A stretch of 64,000 bases of DNA from Leptidea sinapis (GCF_905404315.1 NC_066276.1:11054001-11118000), one strand, 5' to 3'; positions 31,174 to 42,355 are shown, numbered from the stretch's first letter. Notes: a model not told the origin generated them from the sequence alone. Program-made: numbers and translations.

Positions 31174-32582
31174 TTTATGATTTTTTTTTTTTTTTTTATG
31201 GAATAGGAGGACAAACGAGCGTACGGGTCACCTGGTGTTAAGTGATCACCGCCGCCCACGCTCTCCTGCCACACCAGAGGAATCACAAGAGCGTTGCCGG
31301 CCTTTAAGGAAGGTGTAAGCGCTTTTCTTGAAGGTACCCATGTCGTATCGTCCCGGAAACACCGCACAAGGAAGCTCATTCCACAGCTTCGTGGTACGAG
31401 GAAGAAAGCTCCTTGAAAACCGCACTGTGGAGGTCCGCCACACATCCAGATGGTGGGGATGATATCGTAACTTGTGGCGTGTCGTGCGAAGGTGAAATTC
31501 GGCGGCAGGAATCAGGTTGAACAGCTCTTCGGAACACTCCCCGTGATAAATGCGGTAGAAGACACACAATGAAGCGACGTCTCTACGCAACGCCAAGTGA
31601 TCCAGCCGTTCACAGAGTACTGGGTCCCCGACAATTCGAGCTGCTCTGCGTTGCACGCGGTCAAATGGATCGAGCTGATACTGGGGTGCGCCAGACCAGA
31701 GATGACAGCAATACTCCATGTGAGGCCGGACCTGCGCTTTGTAGAGCGCTAGAATGTGGGCCGGCTTGAAGTATTGCCGTGCTCTATTTATGACGCCCAG
31801 TTTCTTTGAAGCCAGTTTGGCTTTGCCCTCCAGATGGCCACGGAATTGGCAATTGCTCGAGATTTCGAGACCCAGTATTCCGATACTAGGCGAGGCTTTA
31901 AGGGAAGTGTTTTCGAAGAGCGGTGATACGGCAAATGGGGTTTTTTTAGTGGTAAACGCGCAAACTTGAGTCTTCTGGGGGTTAAATTGGACAAGGTTCA
32001 ACTTACCCCATTCCGCGACCTTCTCGAGAGAGGACTCGATAGAAGACACAAGTTTCACCCGGCACTGGTCGACGTTTTCCCGAGAGAGACCTGCATGGCC
32101 CGTGTATACGGCATCACCAGTGCTGTCGTCTGCATAGCAATGCATGTTGGCGGTGTCCAACATATCATTGATATGCAGAAGAAACAGCGTGGGAGATAGC
32201 ACACAGCCTTGGGGCACTCCAGCGTTCACGGGCTTGGGATTCGAGCAATAACCGTCGATAACGACCTGTATGCTGCGCCCATTGAGGAAGCTGGAGGTCC
32301 ACTTGCATAAGCTCTCGGGAAGCCCAAATGATGGAAGTTTTGCGAGGAGCGACTTGTGCCATACACGATCAAAGGCCTTCGCTATATCCAGACCAACTGC
32401 CAGGCCTTCCCCCTTGCTTTCAATAGCCGCCGCCCATCTGTGTGTTAGGTAGCCGTACTGCCGGTCGTTGATCAACTGGTGACCCTCAAGGTATACCAAG
32501 AGCTGGCGGTTAATTATGCTCTCCATAATTTTGGAGAGTAGGGAGGTAATAGCAATAGGCCTGTAGTTTGCCTGTTTTATGA
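31174..32582 (-). mobile_element. 5'-truncated non-LTR retrotransposon (family L1), youngest copy
   Basis: The insertion (31181-32575) is flanked by tttatga at 31174-31180 and 32576-32582, has a 17-base A-tail (plus-strand T-run 31181-31197), a 3' UTR of about 50 bases, and one long reading frame that opens exactly at the truncated 5' end. This is the signature of target-primed reverse transcription. At least eight shorter relatives lie in the window, all retaining the 3' part. Confidence 0.85.
31246..32574 (-). CDS. Reverse transcriptase domain of L1 retrotransposon ORF2, partial
   Basis: Copies element RNA into DNA at the target site in jockey/CR1-type non-LTR elements. The frame enters from the truncated 5' end as QANYRPIAITS and runs 443 codons to a stop. 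From the first Met (32526), DIAKAFDRVWH (47-57), GVPQGCVLSP (103-112) and the catalytic YADD (131-134) are present, followed by the thumb region (QYFKPAHILALYKAQVRPHM) and the C-terminal KLWNELP and FKKSAYTFLKGR. The apurinic endonuclease domain, ORF1 and the RT N-terminus are lost. RQYG is followed directly by YLTHRW, so about a dozen residues normally forming the FR.GRS..DLL motif appear to be missing (judged from family knowledge). The frame is otherwise uninterrupted, so insertion was recent, but this copy cannot move by itself. Confidence 0.88.
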   Translation of the reverse strand, partial: QANYRPIAITSLLSKIMESIINRQLLVYLEGHQLINDRQYGYLTHRWAAAIESKGEGLAVGLDIAKAFDRVWHKSLLAKLPSFGLPESLCKWTSSFLNGRSIQVVIDGYCSNPKPVNAGVPQGCVLSPTLFLLHINDMLDTANMHCYADDSTGDAVYTGHAGLSRENVDQCRVKLVSSIESSLEKVAEWGKLNLVQFNPQKTQVCAFTTKKTPFAVSPLFENTSLKASPSIGILGLEISSNCQFRGHLEGKAKLASKKLGVINRARQYFKPAHILALYKAQVRPHMEYCCHLWSGAPQYQLDPFDRVQRRAARIVGDPVLCERLDHLALRRDVASLCVFYRIYHGECSEELFNLIPAAEFHLRTTRHKLRYHPHHLDVWRTSTVRFSRSFLPRTTKLWNELPCAVFPGRYDMGTFKKSAYTFLKGRQRSCDSSGVAGERGRR

Positions 32583-32814
32583 TACCAAAATATTGATTTC
32601 AAAAAATTACTATTATTTTATGGGAAATATGTGCGCTACTAGAATGAGCTTCCATCAAAAGCTGAAGAGCTTATTACATTAGATTTAATAAGGGAAGGCT
32701 ATTATAGATAAAATGATTTTATAAATGAGAAAGAAGCTCGGCCAGATGTCGCAGGATCTCGCAAAGTCGCTTGACATTATCTTTGGCCTTAGGTTAAGTA
32801 AAGTTATGAATCAT
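32583..32814. other. Short spacer, nothing recognised
   Basis: No supported feature. Confidence 0.4.
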
Positions 32815-33054
32815 TAATGGCCGTTTTCAATAACCTATCTATCCTTAGTTTGACTTACTAGACGTAGACAAATTTATCCTTTTACGCTTACCTACATTTC
32901 AATAACCTATCGACATAAAGCATTGATTGAACATATTCGACTATAACTATATTGGACATAACTATGGCTAGATAAGATCTTGTCATTAAACGGTGAAAAC
33001 AATGTATCCGTAAGTTAAACTAAGGGTAGATAGGTTATTGAAAATGGCCGTTAG
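32815..33054. mobile_element. MITE-like element with ~40-bp terminal inverted repeats
   Basis: The left end ggccgttttcaataacctat and right end ataggttattgaaaatggcc are inverted matches extending through the cttagttt-act-tac region. A further caataacctatcg lies inside. No coding sequence. Its ends resemble those of the element at 55038-55339. Confidence 0.65.
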
Positions 33055-33131
33055 TATATAGTGAAATTGAATGACTACTCGAATATTTTTTTATAGTTTT
33101 ATAGCAATAGGCTGACGATTTAATGTGATGC

Positions 33132-33439
33132 TTTTTTGTATGAAAATAAGGGATGAGACGATCAGGACCTTCAGCTGATGGTAATTGATATGCCTTGCCC
33201 ATTACAATGCAGTGCCACTCAGAAATCTTGAAAAACCCAAAAATTCTGAGCAGTACTACAATTGCGCTTGTCACTTTGAGACATAAGATGTTAAGTCTCA
33301 ATTGCCCAGTAATTTCACTAGCTACGGTGCGTACAGACTGCGACACAGTAATGCACACATTACTGCTTCACGGCAGGAATAGGTGCCGTTGTGGTACCCA
33401 TAATGTAGCCGGAATCCGGTGCAAAGGAGCCTCCCACTG
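33132..33439 (-). mobile_element. Short hairpin retroposon (family A)
   Basis: Near full-length reverse copy from a T-run to gcctcccact, with ttcagctgatggtaattga and gcccagtaatttcactagct. Confidence 0.78.
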
Positions 33440-33805
33440 TTTGGTTAATCAATTAAAACAACTTCTAATTTTATTAGAGATATTATCATTACGTTGTATC
33501 TTCATGCTTGCACAATTTTTTATAAAAAATATATCTTTATAAAAAAGCAATATTTAAGACCATTTTTATCTGTATATGTAGCACTCAACAGTTCAAATTT
33601 CCTAAAGGTAAGAGTGATAATAATACTAGCTTCAAACAACATAGCTAAGCAGTTTTCTGACGTATTTTAACGACAAATTTAAAAGAGCCTCGGGTCTATA
33701 AAATAAAGAAGTGTACATTCAGCTGTTAAGATTATCATATAAAAATATACAACAAATACTTCGCGAATATCAAAACAAAATAAAAATGTATGTACTTTTA
33801 TAAAA
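33440..33805. other. AT-rich sequence
   Basis: Nothing recognised. Confidence 0.4.
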
Positions 33806-34140
33806 GTCCCAGCCACTGTTCAGGCATTATCTGTAAATAGATTTAAATGTTTCGTTAACAAATGGCTCTGTCGGAAATCCTACTACTCCACAGCTGAATA
33901 TCTAAGTGATCGGACAGCTTGGGGCTAGATTATGATTATTTTATAGCAATAAAAATGACAGTACTATATTGTATATTTTTTTAAAAGAGCGCAAAAAATA
34001 ATGCTGGAAGAGTTTCTTGCACCACATTTTCTCCCTCAGAGCGCCATTTGTTTCCGAAGCGGTGGCTGTATTAGAAATGATATCAAAAAGAATTCTAAAG
34101 GAATCAATTTTGAAAACATAAACGTCTTTTTTGTCACACA
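33806..34140 (+). pseudogene. Non-LTR retrotransposon C-terminus and 3' UTR (family L3)
   Basis: A short frame reads RFKCFVNKWLCRKSYYSTAE, then YLSDRTAWG and a stop, the usual end of a jockey/CR1-type ORF2. The 3' UTR contains ttgcaccacattttctccct and gagcgccatttgtttccgaa. Sister copies are at 38277-38625 and 50444-50790, in the same orientation. Confidence 0.7.
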
Positions 34141-34594
34141 ATTCACGATAAAATTATCAAAAGTTAAGAGCAAATAATACAAAAAGACATAATATAAAAT
34201 ATTTGGATTCTTTTTTTAATTTTTGAAACGAGTCTCATGTTTAATTGAGCAAGTAGAAGGATTGACAATGACGGATTGCTTATTCGCCGGGGATTTATAA
34301 AAAGTACTCCTCTGAAGTTAATGGAACATAATTTGATCAGCACAAAGAGAGGTATTTTCTCGGTCGACAGCTTCGTTTGAATTTACTGTGAAAATTGTAG
34401 TAGTGCTTTTTATTGGTGCTTCAAAATGTTCATAAATTATGGGTGTTGAAAATCTAACAGTTCATAACATTACGAATACTGATAGGAATTCCGGAATAGT
34501 AAAAAAAAATAGTGTTATGCAACTTTTTGTCTTCTCTCTTAGTTTATGATTCTAGTTTGTGAGCCACATTTCCTATAATTTAATAATATAAATA
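34141..34594. other. AT-rich sequence
   Basis: Nothing recognised. Confidence 0.4.
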
Positions 34595-35095
34595 TCTTTG
34601 TTATGCGAGTGTTACACATTTAAATATTTTATTTTTTAAGAGATAAAATTATGTAAGTAGTAGCAGAAAAGTGATCCTGAATGATGCCTCATTTCGTCAA
34701 TTTTGTGTGAAGAGGTAACGGGATAATCGTTTTTACGACATAAAATATCAAAATTTCAAAGCAAAAATTTCCCGCTAATTAGAGATAAAGAAGTAATCTA
34801 TTTGTGACAATTTTTAGTTTTGTTAGCTTTAGTTTCATTTCATCACAAACTCTACCGAAAAATATCTAATTTTTGTCGGATTTGCAAACGCGTCCATTAA
34901 GGATTAAAACGCGTGTAAGTGTAACTGTTTCTTCATTAGATTTTTGTGTAAATGTTACATTTTTATTTTACTTAACCCGACGTTTCAAGACCTTTTACTG
35001 AAAACGAGATCTGTAAAGGTCTTGAAACGTAAAAAGTAAATACAGTTATAATTACACGTGTTTTATTCCTTGAAGTGTTTATTTTATTTAACTTA
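34595..35095. mobile_element. Fold-back element (family M) with internal extra segment
   Basis: The left end tgcgagtgttacac and right arm (acgtgttttattcc, gaagtgttt) match 24831-25078. The central gacgtttcaagacctttt and aaaggtcttgaaacgt form an inverted pair. About 270 bases near 34635-34900 are absent from the other copies. Confidence 0.5.
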
Positions 35096-35099
35096 TATA

Positions 35100-35480
35100 T
35101 CTATAAATAATAATATAATAATTATCATTGCTAATAAGCCTGATATTGTGTTGGTAGATCGGTTAGAGCGTTGGGCATTTATTATTGATGTACAAATTGT
35201 CGAAATATCTAGACCTAGCACACGTAGTTCCTGACATGTGGGATGTTGATTCAAACAATAATTGTTCAGATAGTCTTTTCCGTAAACGGTCTTATAGCAA
35301 AGAGCCTCGAGCATCATCTCAAGAGGCTCTCGCTAAATAACTGGATTAAGAATTTTGATTCAATTTTGGAAACGGCAGGCACGTATCGTGTGGTAGTTCG
35401 TAAGTCTGTCGGCCTAACTACCGGCGGAATTGTCGTGAACCAACGCCAGCGGATCTCTATTTTTTTTTATCTGTAGAAAA
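35100..35480. repeat. Repeat with conserved hairpin, paired with the right edge of the window
   Basis: agagcctc/gaggctct (35303-35332) encloses a 14-base loop, and ctcgctaaataactggatt follows. The same arrangement is inverted at 63961-64000, and ggcacgtatcgtg (35379-35391) also recurs there inverted. A minus frame reads CLNQHPTCQELRVLGLDIST but I do not recognise it. Confidence 0.5.
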
Positions 35481-36628
35481 TAAGATGAAATGACAATAAA
35501 GAGTATAATAATAATATATTTATTTGCAGAAAACATGCTATACAATGGTGTTATAATATTATAATAATGAGCTTATATGTTTTGCTAGCACTATTCCTAA
35601 CATGCAAATATTTAACTTAATACAATTATTAATATCAGAATTTTATATCCTTGAATCCCTTAACACTATAGAAATTATAAGCATATATAGAAAATATATA
35701 GCTTATTATTACTAATATATCAGCTCATTTTAAATCAGGAACTCATCATAAGTGACCATTTATGTGTAGTTATAATCAAAACAAAATTTAAATTAACAGT
35801 CTGTAAACAATAAATACAATTATGTGCCAGTACTTAAAGTGAACTAAAGCGAGCTAACATAACGACCCGTATAAAAATCACTGCAATGAATGCCAATCGT
35901 ATTTCCAGTACCTGGACAATGTCCAACGATGCATTTAAATGAATTCAGAGCTCCGAACAAATATATCTTGTACTAGGAGTGCATAGATCTTCAGCCGACA
36001 CCACAGGCGTTGTTGTTGTTTGCCACCACTGTGCGCATAAACAAAGCTTTTGAATGTAGTTCGTGGGCGAGTCAGTACGTTACGTGTGTCTCACATGAGC
36101 CTACCAGTTTGACCTCATAAATTCTCCTACTAGTATCTGCTCCCCTGGTACCTCTGAGCATTGGTATTGAGTATTTCTCAGTGTTTTAAGAAAATAAATA
36201 TTGAGGAACTTATATTATTTGATATAGATAATATATTCATTTTTGAAGATTTACATTATATTATGCTTAAAAGTAAAATCCTCCAAAAGTCTCAAATTCT
36301 ACAAAATGCTTCTAATATGTTATGTAATAGGAATATTTTATACAAAAAATAGAAAAAGGCTAAATGCGTTACTTATTTCGTACAAATATGAGAAAAAAGT
36401 GTATAAAATGCTTTTCTAACTTGTTAAGCATAATTCCTTTTTGTTTGGCCAATGAATATTTTCAAGTAAATCGGACTACTGACCGGATACTATTTATTAA
36501 CAAAATGTGTTACAACCTTTACAATTATATATTTTTAAACCGTCAAAAATTCTTCAAACTACCCTCTGCGAGTTATTTTGTGAAATAATATGTACAAATA
36601 TTTGCTAAAATTTTAATATACATCTATT
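35481..36628. other. AT-rich sequence
   Basis: The start (35515-35545, atatttatttgcagaaaaca) may be a retroelement tail. Otherwise nothing is recognised. Confidence 0.35.
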
Positions 36629-36672
36629 TTTTATGGAAATGGTAAACGAGAGAGTATTGGTCACCTGTTTTT
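36629..36672 (-). repeat. LINE L1 extreme 3' end
   Basis: tttttatggaaatgg, then aacgagagagtattggtcac matches the 3' UTR start of L1 at 31190-31230, with substitutions. Confidence 0.4.
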
Positions 36673-36745
36673 ATGTAGACGTATCACTGAGGGTAAACAT
36701 TCCACTCAGGCGTATTTAGGCAGTCGACCATCGTTGATCTCAAGG

Positions 36746-37058
36746 TTTTTTTTTTATGAAAATGAGGGACGATCGATCAAGACGTTCAGTTGATGGTAAC
36801 TGATAAGCCCTGCCCATTACAATGCAGTGCCGCTCAGGATTCTTGTAAAACCTAAAAATTCTGAGCGGCACTACAATTTCGCTCACCTTGAGACATAAGA
36901 TGTTAAGTCTCACTTGTCCAGTAATTTCACTAGCTATGGCACCCTTCAGACCGAAACACAATAATACTTACATAATACTGGTTTACGGCAGAAATAGGCG
37001 CCGTTGTGGTACCCATAATCTAGCCGGCATCCTGTGCAAAGGAGCCTCCCACTGGTAA
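36746..37058 (-). mobile_element. Short hairpin retroposon (family A)
   Basis: Near full-length reverse copy from a T-run to cctcccactggtaag, with an intact GCCGCTCAG/CTGAGCGGC hairpin at about 36828-36871. Confidence 0.8.
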
Positions 37059-37132
37059 GACTTGGTGAAGAATGTACCTACATTCTACTGTTTGGTATTT
37101 GTTATTTAAGGCAAAAGTATTCAGGCAGGTAA

Positions 37133-37530
37133 TCAAATTCAAATATTTTTATTCAAAATAGGATGTGACATCACTTATTGAAAGTCAAAAAACTACCACC
37201 CATTCCAAAATGAATGCCTCAGGCCTGAGAAGAATGGGCGCAACACACTCAGTGGGCTTTTTTTTCCATCAAAAATATGTTTTATAATTAAAATAACATT
37301 TCTAAAGTAACATTGTACAATTAAACTTATTATTTAATAGCCTAAGGGCGGTCGCTCTATTCCCAATCTGTGGTATCATTAAGAAAGTCATTTATGTTAT
37401 AGTAGCCTTTACCACACAAATGTTTTTTAACAATTCTTTTGAATAACTTAATACTTTTGTTTTGAACATTTTCTGGGATCCTCTTGTAAAAGCATATACC
37501 TACATCGCCCCACAAAAGACTTGATTGATT
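37133..37530 (-). mobile_element. Non-LTR retrotransposon 3' end (family L2)
   Basis: Same blocks as 3127-3575 (ttattcaaaataggatgtga, aactaccacccattcc, gcctcaggcctgag, ccccacaaaagact). No RT domain. Confidence 0.68.
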
Positions 37531-38276
37531 GAATCAATTGATTGACCAAACGATTGTTGATATCAGATTGATGATTAGTTACATCACTGCTACTCAACGG
37601 TGTACCGTTAAAATCTGAAATATGGGCTATTTTCAAATTGATTCCTACAATAACGTCACAGCTTGATTGAACTGAAACTTCAATTATTTTTAACCTACCT
37701 AATAACACATATTAAAATAACTAAGTATATTATTTGTTACATAAACGTTTCAACGCCCAACTGACTTTAACCCGGACACAAACTAATTTGTTCGCCCGCA
37801 GACAAAATGCAGTAACGAATTCGACGCTCAATAATTCATTCACAATTTCAAAATAAAACATTCCTGTTCTAATTTTGAAACGTCTTATCTGTCAACGGTC
37901 GAGAGCGCATGTTGTGTCGTCACACAGTCGCGAACGGTACCGACAGTTGTCTATTTTGAATTTGTCACCGTGTATGCGCCGGAAAGAAAAAATCCCTTTG
38001 ACAAAGAAACGGAAGAATTGTATCAGCTGACAAATAAAGTGACAATGTTAATGAATATGTTTCATGTTTAAAATGTACGACCAGTTTCGAGTTAACTGGT
38101 GATTTAGTCTTTATAGTCACAATACATAAATAAAAATTTAATAACTAGTTGTACTTATGGAAATCGGCGAAAAAAGTAGTTCATAGAATTTATGTTTCTG
38201 TTTTGTGTTTGCTTGCTATTCTCAGGAATAGCTAAAATTATTTGAATGGGACAAGCTCTGCGTAACTCTAGTGTAT
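37531..38276. other. Sequence without recognised repeats
   Basis: 37740-38060 is GC-richer than the flanks (for example cggtcgagagcgcatgttg) and may be single-copy regulatory DNA. No exon is supported. Confidence 0.35.
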
Positions 38277-38625
38277 GTTCCACTGTTCAGGCATTATCTA
38301 TAAATAAATTTAAATGTTTTATAAAAAAATGGCTCTGTCGTAAATCCTATTACTCCACTGCTGAATATCTAAATGATCGGACAGCCTGGGACTAGATTGT
38401 GATTATTTTATAGCGACTGTACAATATTGTATATTTTTATTGAAAAGAGCGCAAAAAAAAGAATGCTGGGAGAGTTTCTTGCGCCGCTTCTTCTCTCTCA
38501 GAGCGCCATTTGTTTCCGAAGCGGTAGTAGTATCTAGTAGTTTAAGAAATGACATCAAAAAGAATTCTAAAGGAATCAATTTTGAGAAAATAAATGCCTT
38601 TTTATGCCAAACGTTGTTTGTGTTA
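38277..38625 (+). mobile_element. Non-LTR retrotransposon 3' end (family L3)
   Basis: Matches 33806-34140, with better preserved ttgcgccgcttcttctctct and gagcgccatttgtttccgaa. Confidence 0.7.
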
Positions 38626-38679
38626 TGAAGTTATACGACGAAATCGACGTAGACAAAATCACGGGCGCGCACTAGTATG

Positions 38680-38880
38680 AAAATGAAAAATATTTATTTC
38701 AGTAACAAAAATAGTACAAACATGATGTATCATGCTGTAGGATGTGACCTTCTACTAAGTGAGGAACAATTGTGCAAGAAGGCCACGCTCTTTCATATCA
38801 ATTAAAATTAACAGTACTAAAAACTAGGGATCACAATTTAAGTCTATAAAATATAATATTATATAACAAAATAAAAATAT
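38680..38880 (-). repeat. LINE-type 3' end, low confidence
   Basis: aaaatatttatttcagtaac, followed by gtaggatgtgaccttctact and gaggaacaattgtgcaagaa, looks like a retroelement 3' end on the minus strand. No second copy in the window. Confidence 0.35.
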
Positions 38881-38887
38881 TATACGA

Positions 38888-38950
38888 GCAAGATGTCTGT
38901 GTGTGTGCGTGTGAGTGAGTATCTGTGCGTGTGTGTTGTGTGTGTGTGAT
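38888..38950 (+). repeat. Imperfect GT microsatellite
   Basis: Runs of gtgtgtgtgcgtgtgagtg and tgcgtgtgtgttgtgtgtg. Confidence 0.8.
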
Positions 38951-39307
38951 TGTTACTTTTCGTATAGCACTATTTATTGTATTATTAAGAAGGTATACTC
39001 AAAAATTTACTTCGTGTAGTTAAATAGCTCTTCCATTTCAATATAATTCATAGATTTCATCCAAGTGGTTATACTTCGTCTACATTCCACTTTGTTAAGC
39101 GTACAGATATCGAGGTTTTCATTTAGGTATAAGGTTAAATAAATGATCTTATTGTTTCATAAACTATAAAAAAGCACTAGATGTTTCAGTTCTGTATCTT
39201 TGCGCATTAATAATTTAAAGAGGTATTATTTTTCTATTAATTAAATATATAAGCACTGATTTGTATTAATAGTATAAAATGTGAATTTATAATACGAAAA
39301 AAAAAGA
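38951..39307. other. AT-rich sequence
   Basis: Nothing recognised. Confidence 0.4.
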
Positions 39308-39778
39308 CATGTGGCACTCGTGGACTGCCGCGGTGAAGCTATTGCATAGCATTTTTTATCAACTTATGCAATTATAATTATTTATTTATTTTATTTATGC
39401 AGTTATTTTGTTTTTAATTAAATTAATTTTAAAAAAAGCAAACGGGGACTGAGTAAAATTTAACTTGCAAGATTTGATTACAGACAGACAACGGTACAGG
39501 TGAAACTAAATAAAAATGCTTGTCAAAATAATAAAAATTAAAAAAACGTGATAAAAAATAAAGAAATTAAAAAAAAAATCAACATGTATCCCAGGCTCGA
39601 ACCTGGGACCTTCTGCTCAACGAGCATATGTGATAACCGCTGTTCCACGGCAACTGTAAAAAGCGTGCGAAAATATCTATATACATGTAGTAAGTAAGTG
39701 TTAGGTTATTTTCGTTACGGAATTTCTGGATTCGGTCCCCACGCTCAAGGCCCGCGATAGAAGCTATGCAATAGCTTA
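39308..39778. repeat. Repeat block with inverted ends around a tRNA-like unit
   Basis: aagctattgcatagc (39336-39350) and gctatgcaatagctt (39763-39777) are perfect inverted copies. The outer sequences (gtggactgccgcggtgaag on the left, gcccgcgatagaagc on the right) look like two halves of one common repeat facing each other. Inside are acagacagacaacgg-type sequence, an A-rich stretch and a tRNA-Val-like unit. Confidence 0.5.
39582..39655 (-). tRNA. tRNA-like (Val-like) pseudogene
   Basis: Minus strand: GTGGAACAGCGGTTATCACA resembles the D-arm half of tRNA-Val; GCAGAAGGTC and CCAGGTTCGAGCCTGG give a good T arm with consensus B box. The anticodon stem is imperfect, with GTT at the anticodon position, and the acceptor stem does not pair properly. 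It is likely a repeat-embedded pseudogene or SINE head. Confidence 0.5.
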
Positions 39779-42355
39779 ATAAATTCAGAGGAAATAAAAA
39801 AATACATGTATTTTTACCTACCTAGTACCGATACTAGGTAGGTATGTTACTTGTATAACTTATATTTTTATTTTGTACAGATATAATGATTTACTTAATA
39901 TAAATTTTAGTTTTGTTTAAATTATAATATATAATTTTAGCAATTTTAAGAGTATGTGTTAAAGTATAAAAAATAAACATTTCGTCTCTCTGATAGACAG
40001 ATTTGTTGAAGTTTTGTGAAGATACTCCATCCAACATTACCCTGTTTCAAATGTCACCTACTACAATAGAAATTGTTAATTACTTAATCAAGATACCAAA
40101 TTAACAGAGTTCCCACTACGACAACACACTGTTTGTTATCTTAGCGCCAAGTAAATTTATTCTTGTTACCAGGCCCGCCTGTTCCGTTTATCTTTATCTA
40201 CCTGCTTGTTAGTTCACACTGATTATAAATTCTCCAACTTGCCATTCAAATATTGAAGTTAACCGAGTCCAATTTCTGACAGTGTATTCACTGTTTAGAT
40301 TCTAATAATATTTGGGAGTTTCGAATTTTGTTTTCTAAGCTTACGTGTTGTCGAATTATGTCTTTAAAACTTCCATATTACATTACTAAATTGAATATTT
40401 ATTGGACATGAAAACCATTTCAAATTTTCAATAGCAGCCTGTATACGTTTCAATTTGTTGGCTGTATTGGAATCTAGAATTCAAATTGTAATCCTCGAAA
40501 TTTGATTGCATATAAAAGCAGAATGCGTTTCCCGCGTCGCTTATCGCAACTCTTTGTACAATGCATTAAGCTAATTTGAATGGTGCATAGCCACAAAAAG
40601 CTGTTGTTCCCTGTTTCCTTTAACTTTCCGATTGCCGCCCGATTGTACGACCGCATTGCATTTTATTCGTCTCGCAAGACAACCATTGAGCGCGGTCTCT
40701 TTAAAACAAATCATTCGGCACATCGAGTTCAGTTTATAATGCAGAAATTGTATTATTCACAGCCGTATTATTTTACAAGCAACAAAAACAATAAGAGATT
40801 TTATCGCATTAATAATTACAGCGTTGCGTTACGGGTTTAAATAACAAATCGGCGACAGATCGAGAGAGACGATAACGATACTTTTAGACCTACTCGAAAT
40901 AAGTCCCAAGGGAGATGAAATCAGATAAGCGTTTGATCTCCACTGTCATCGTATTAGGTAATGGTGGACGTGGATGGGATTAACTGTCTTACACTGATGA
41001 TATTTAGGTCTAAAATAAAACTTAGCTGAAAGATGATGCTACTAATGCTCAAGATGCAGCACCGTGGGCGAATAAGGAGACAAACGACGCGGACTGTCAC
41101 AGCAATGATAAATAACTGATTATGTTACACGGTTTGCTTTCATAATTAATTGGCGTATCTGGCATCTAGGCGGTAAGAGTAATCACTAATGAAAATTAAA
41201 CATGGAAAGAAGAATTCATTTAAAATAAAACCGATTTGAACCGAGTGAATAAGTGCGCAATTCAGTATTTTACTGCATTATTGCTTTATTGGAATAGCGT
41301 GGCGTCATTATCGTTTTTTATGCAGTTAAGTTTTCGACCGGTATCACGGTTATAAATTCCGCAAGGCTTAAACGTACCGTGAGTTAAAGAGCGGCTACTA
41401 CATTTATTTATATTGCTCGCCATCATTTGTTACCGTTGAGAGCTGAATGTGCAATTCTTAATCTTTAATGAGCAACGAATGATGTTCCATCGTGCGTTAT
41501 TTATACAGGATATAAAACCTTTGATGCCCGACGCGGACTTGTTATTGAAATATTAAACACACAGCCAATAAAGATAAAAACCAACGAACGCATAAAGAGA
41601 GAAGGATCACCAAACGATATACAGAAATAGTACAAGCGCTATTCCTGAGTCTATAGCAGTTAATTGCCGAATTTTTTTCGTGGTTGACTGCCACGGGTGT
41701 AATTTGTCTTCTCAGAAATGAGTCGCGTCGTCGAATGCAAGAGACATGTAGATACCTACTGGATTTTTTGTGGGCAACCCTCAGATTTCGTTCGGCGTAA
41801 ATTACGTTTTAGTAAAATACCCGGGGGAAACGTTAGACGGATAATTACCATTTCAACTGCTGAGACGGGGACGTCAAATGTGAGTATTAATTGCGTAGGT
41901 TTCCATTTATACTTTGGTGATTTAACGTATTTTTTAAGCTCAAATGCAGAATTTCGAAATCATTGATTAAATTCATTACGACTGTATGAGCTGAATAATT
42001 GAAATCGAATTGGACGGTTGCGGTCACATTTCAGAGACATAGTGCAATCAATACTTTGACGTACTCGTTGCGGGTGTACTTTACTGCCTGTGTAAAGATT
42101 TACGTCCGCAGTTTATACAATTTTATGCGAACCCTTCGCTATATTTACGATTACGCTCACGAATATTACATCTTATTACCGCGGCCGTGAACCCACGCCG
42201 CAAACACTACGGTCTATATATACCTTCTCGTTCAAAAGCTTGTGCTCTACCTTTGCTTCAAATATGAAGAAACTAGAGTTCCATCTGACTGTGCCTAGTT
42301 TGTGTTTGAGAAAAAGTTAAGACGAGTTAAAGAAATCGCCTAATAGGTAACAAAT
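39779..42355. other. Single-copy-looking DNA
   Basis: No repeat family from elsewhere in the window appears. Parts (40480-40720, 41340-42210) are GC-richer than average. A plus-strand exon-like frame at 41717-41879 lies between ttgtcttctcag and GTGAGT but its peptide is not protein-like to my eye. Regulatory or intronic host DNA is a fair guess. Confidence 0.35.

Noticed and set aside
31164..32452. Several other open frames on both strands
   Set aside because: They overlap the L1 reverse transcriptase reading frame and are shadows of it.
35140..35260. ggtagatcggttagagcg as a tRNA A box
   Set aside because: No anticodon arm or consensus B box at the right distance; no cloverleaf is possible.
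38900..38925. gtgagtgagt as splice donors
   Set aside because: They lie within the GT-rich microsatellite and border no open frame.
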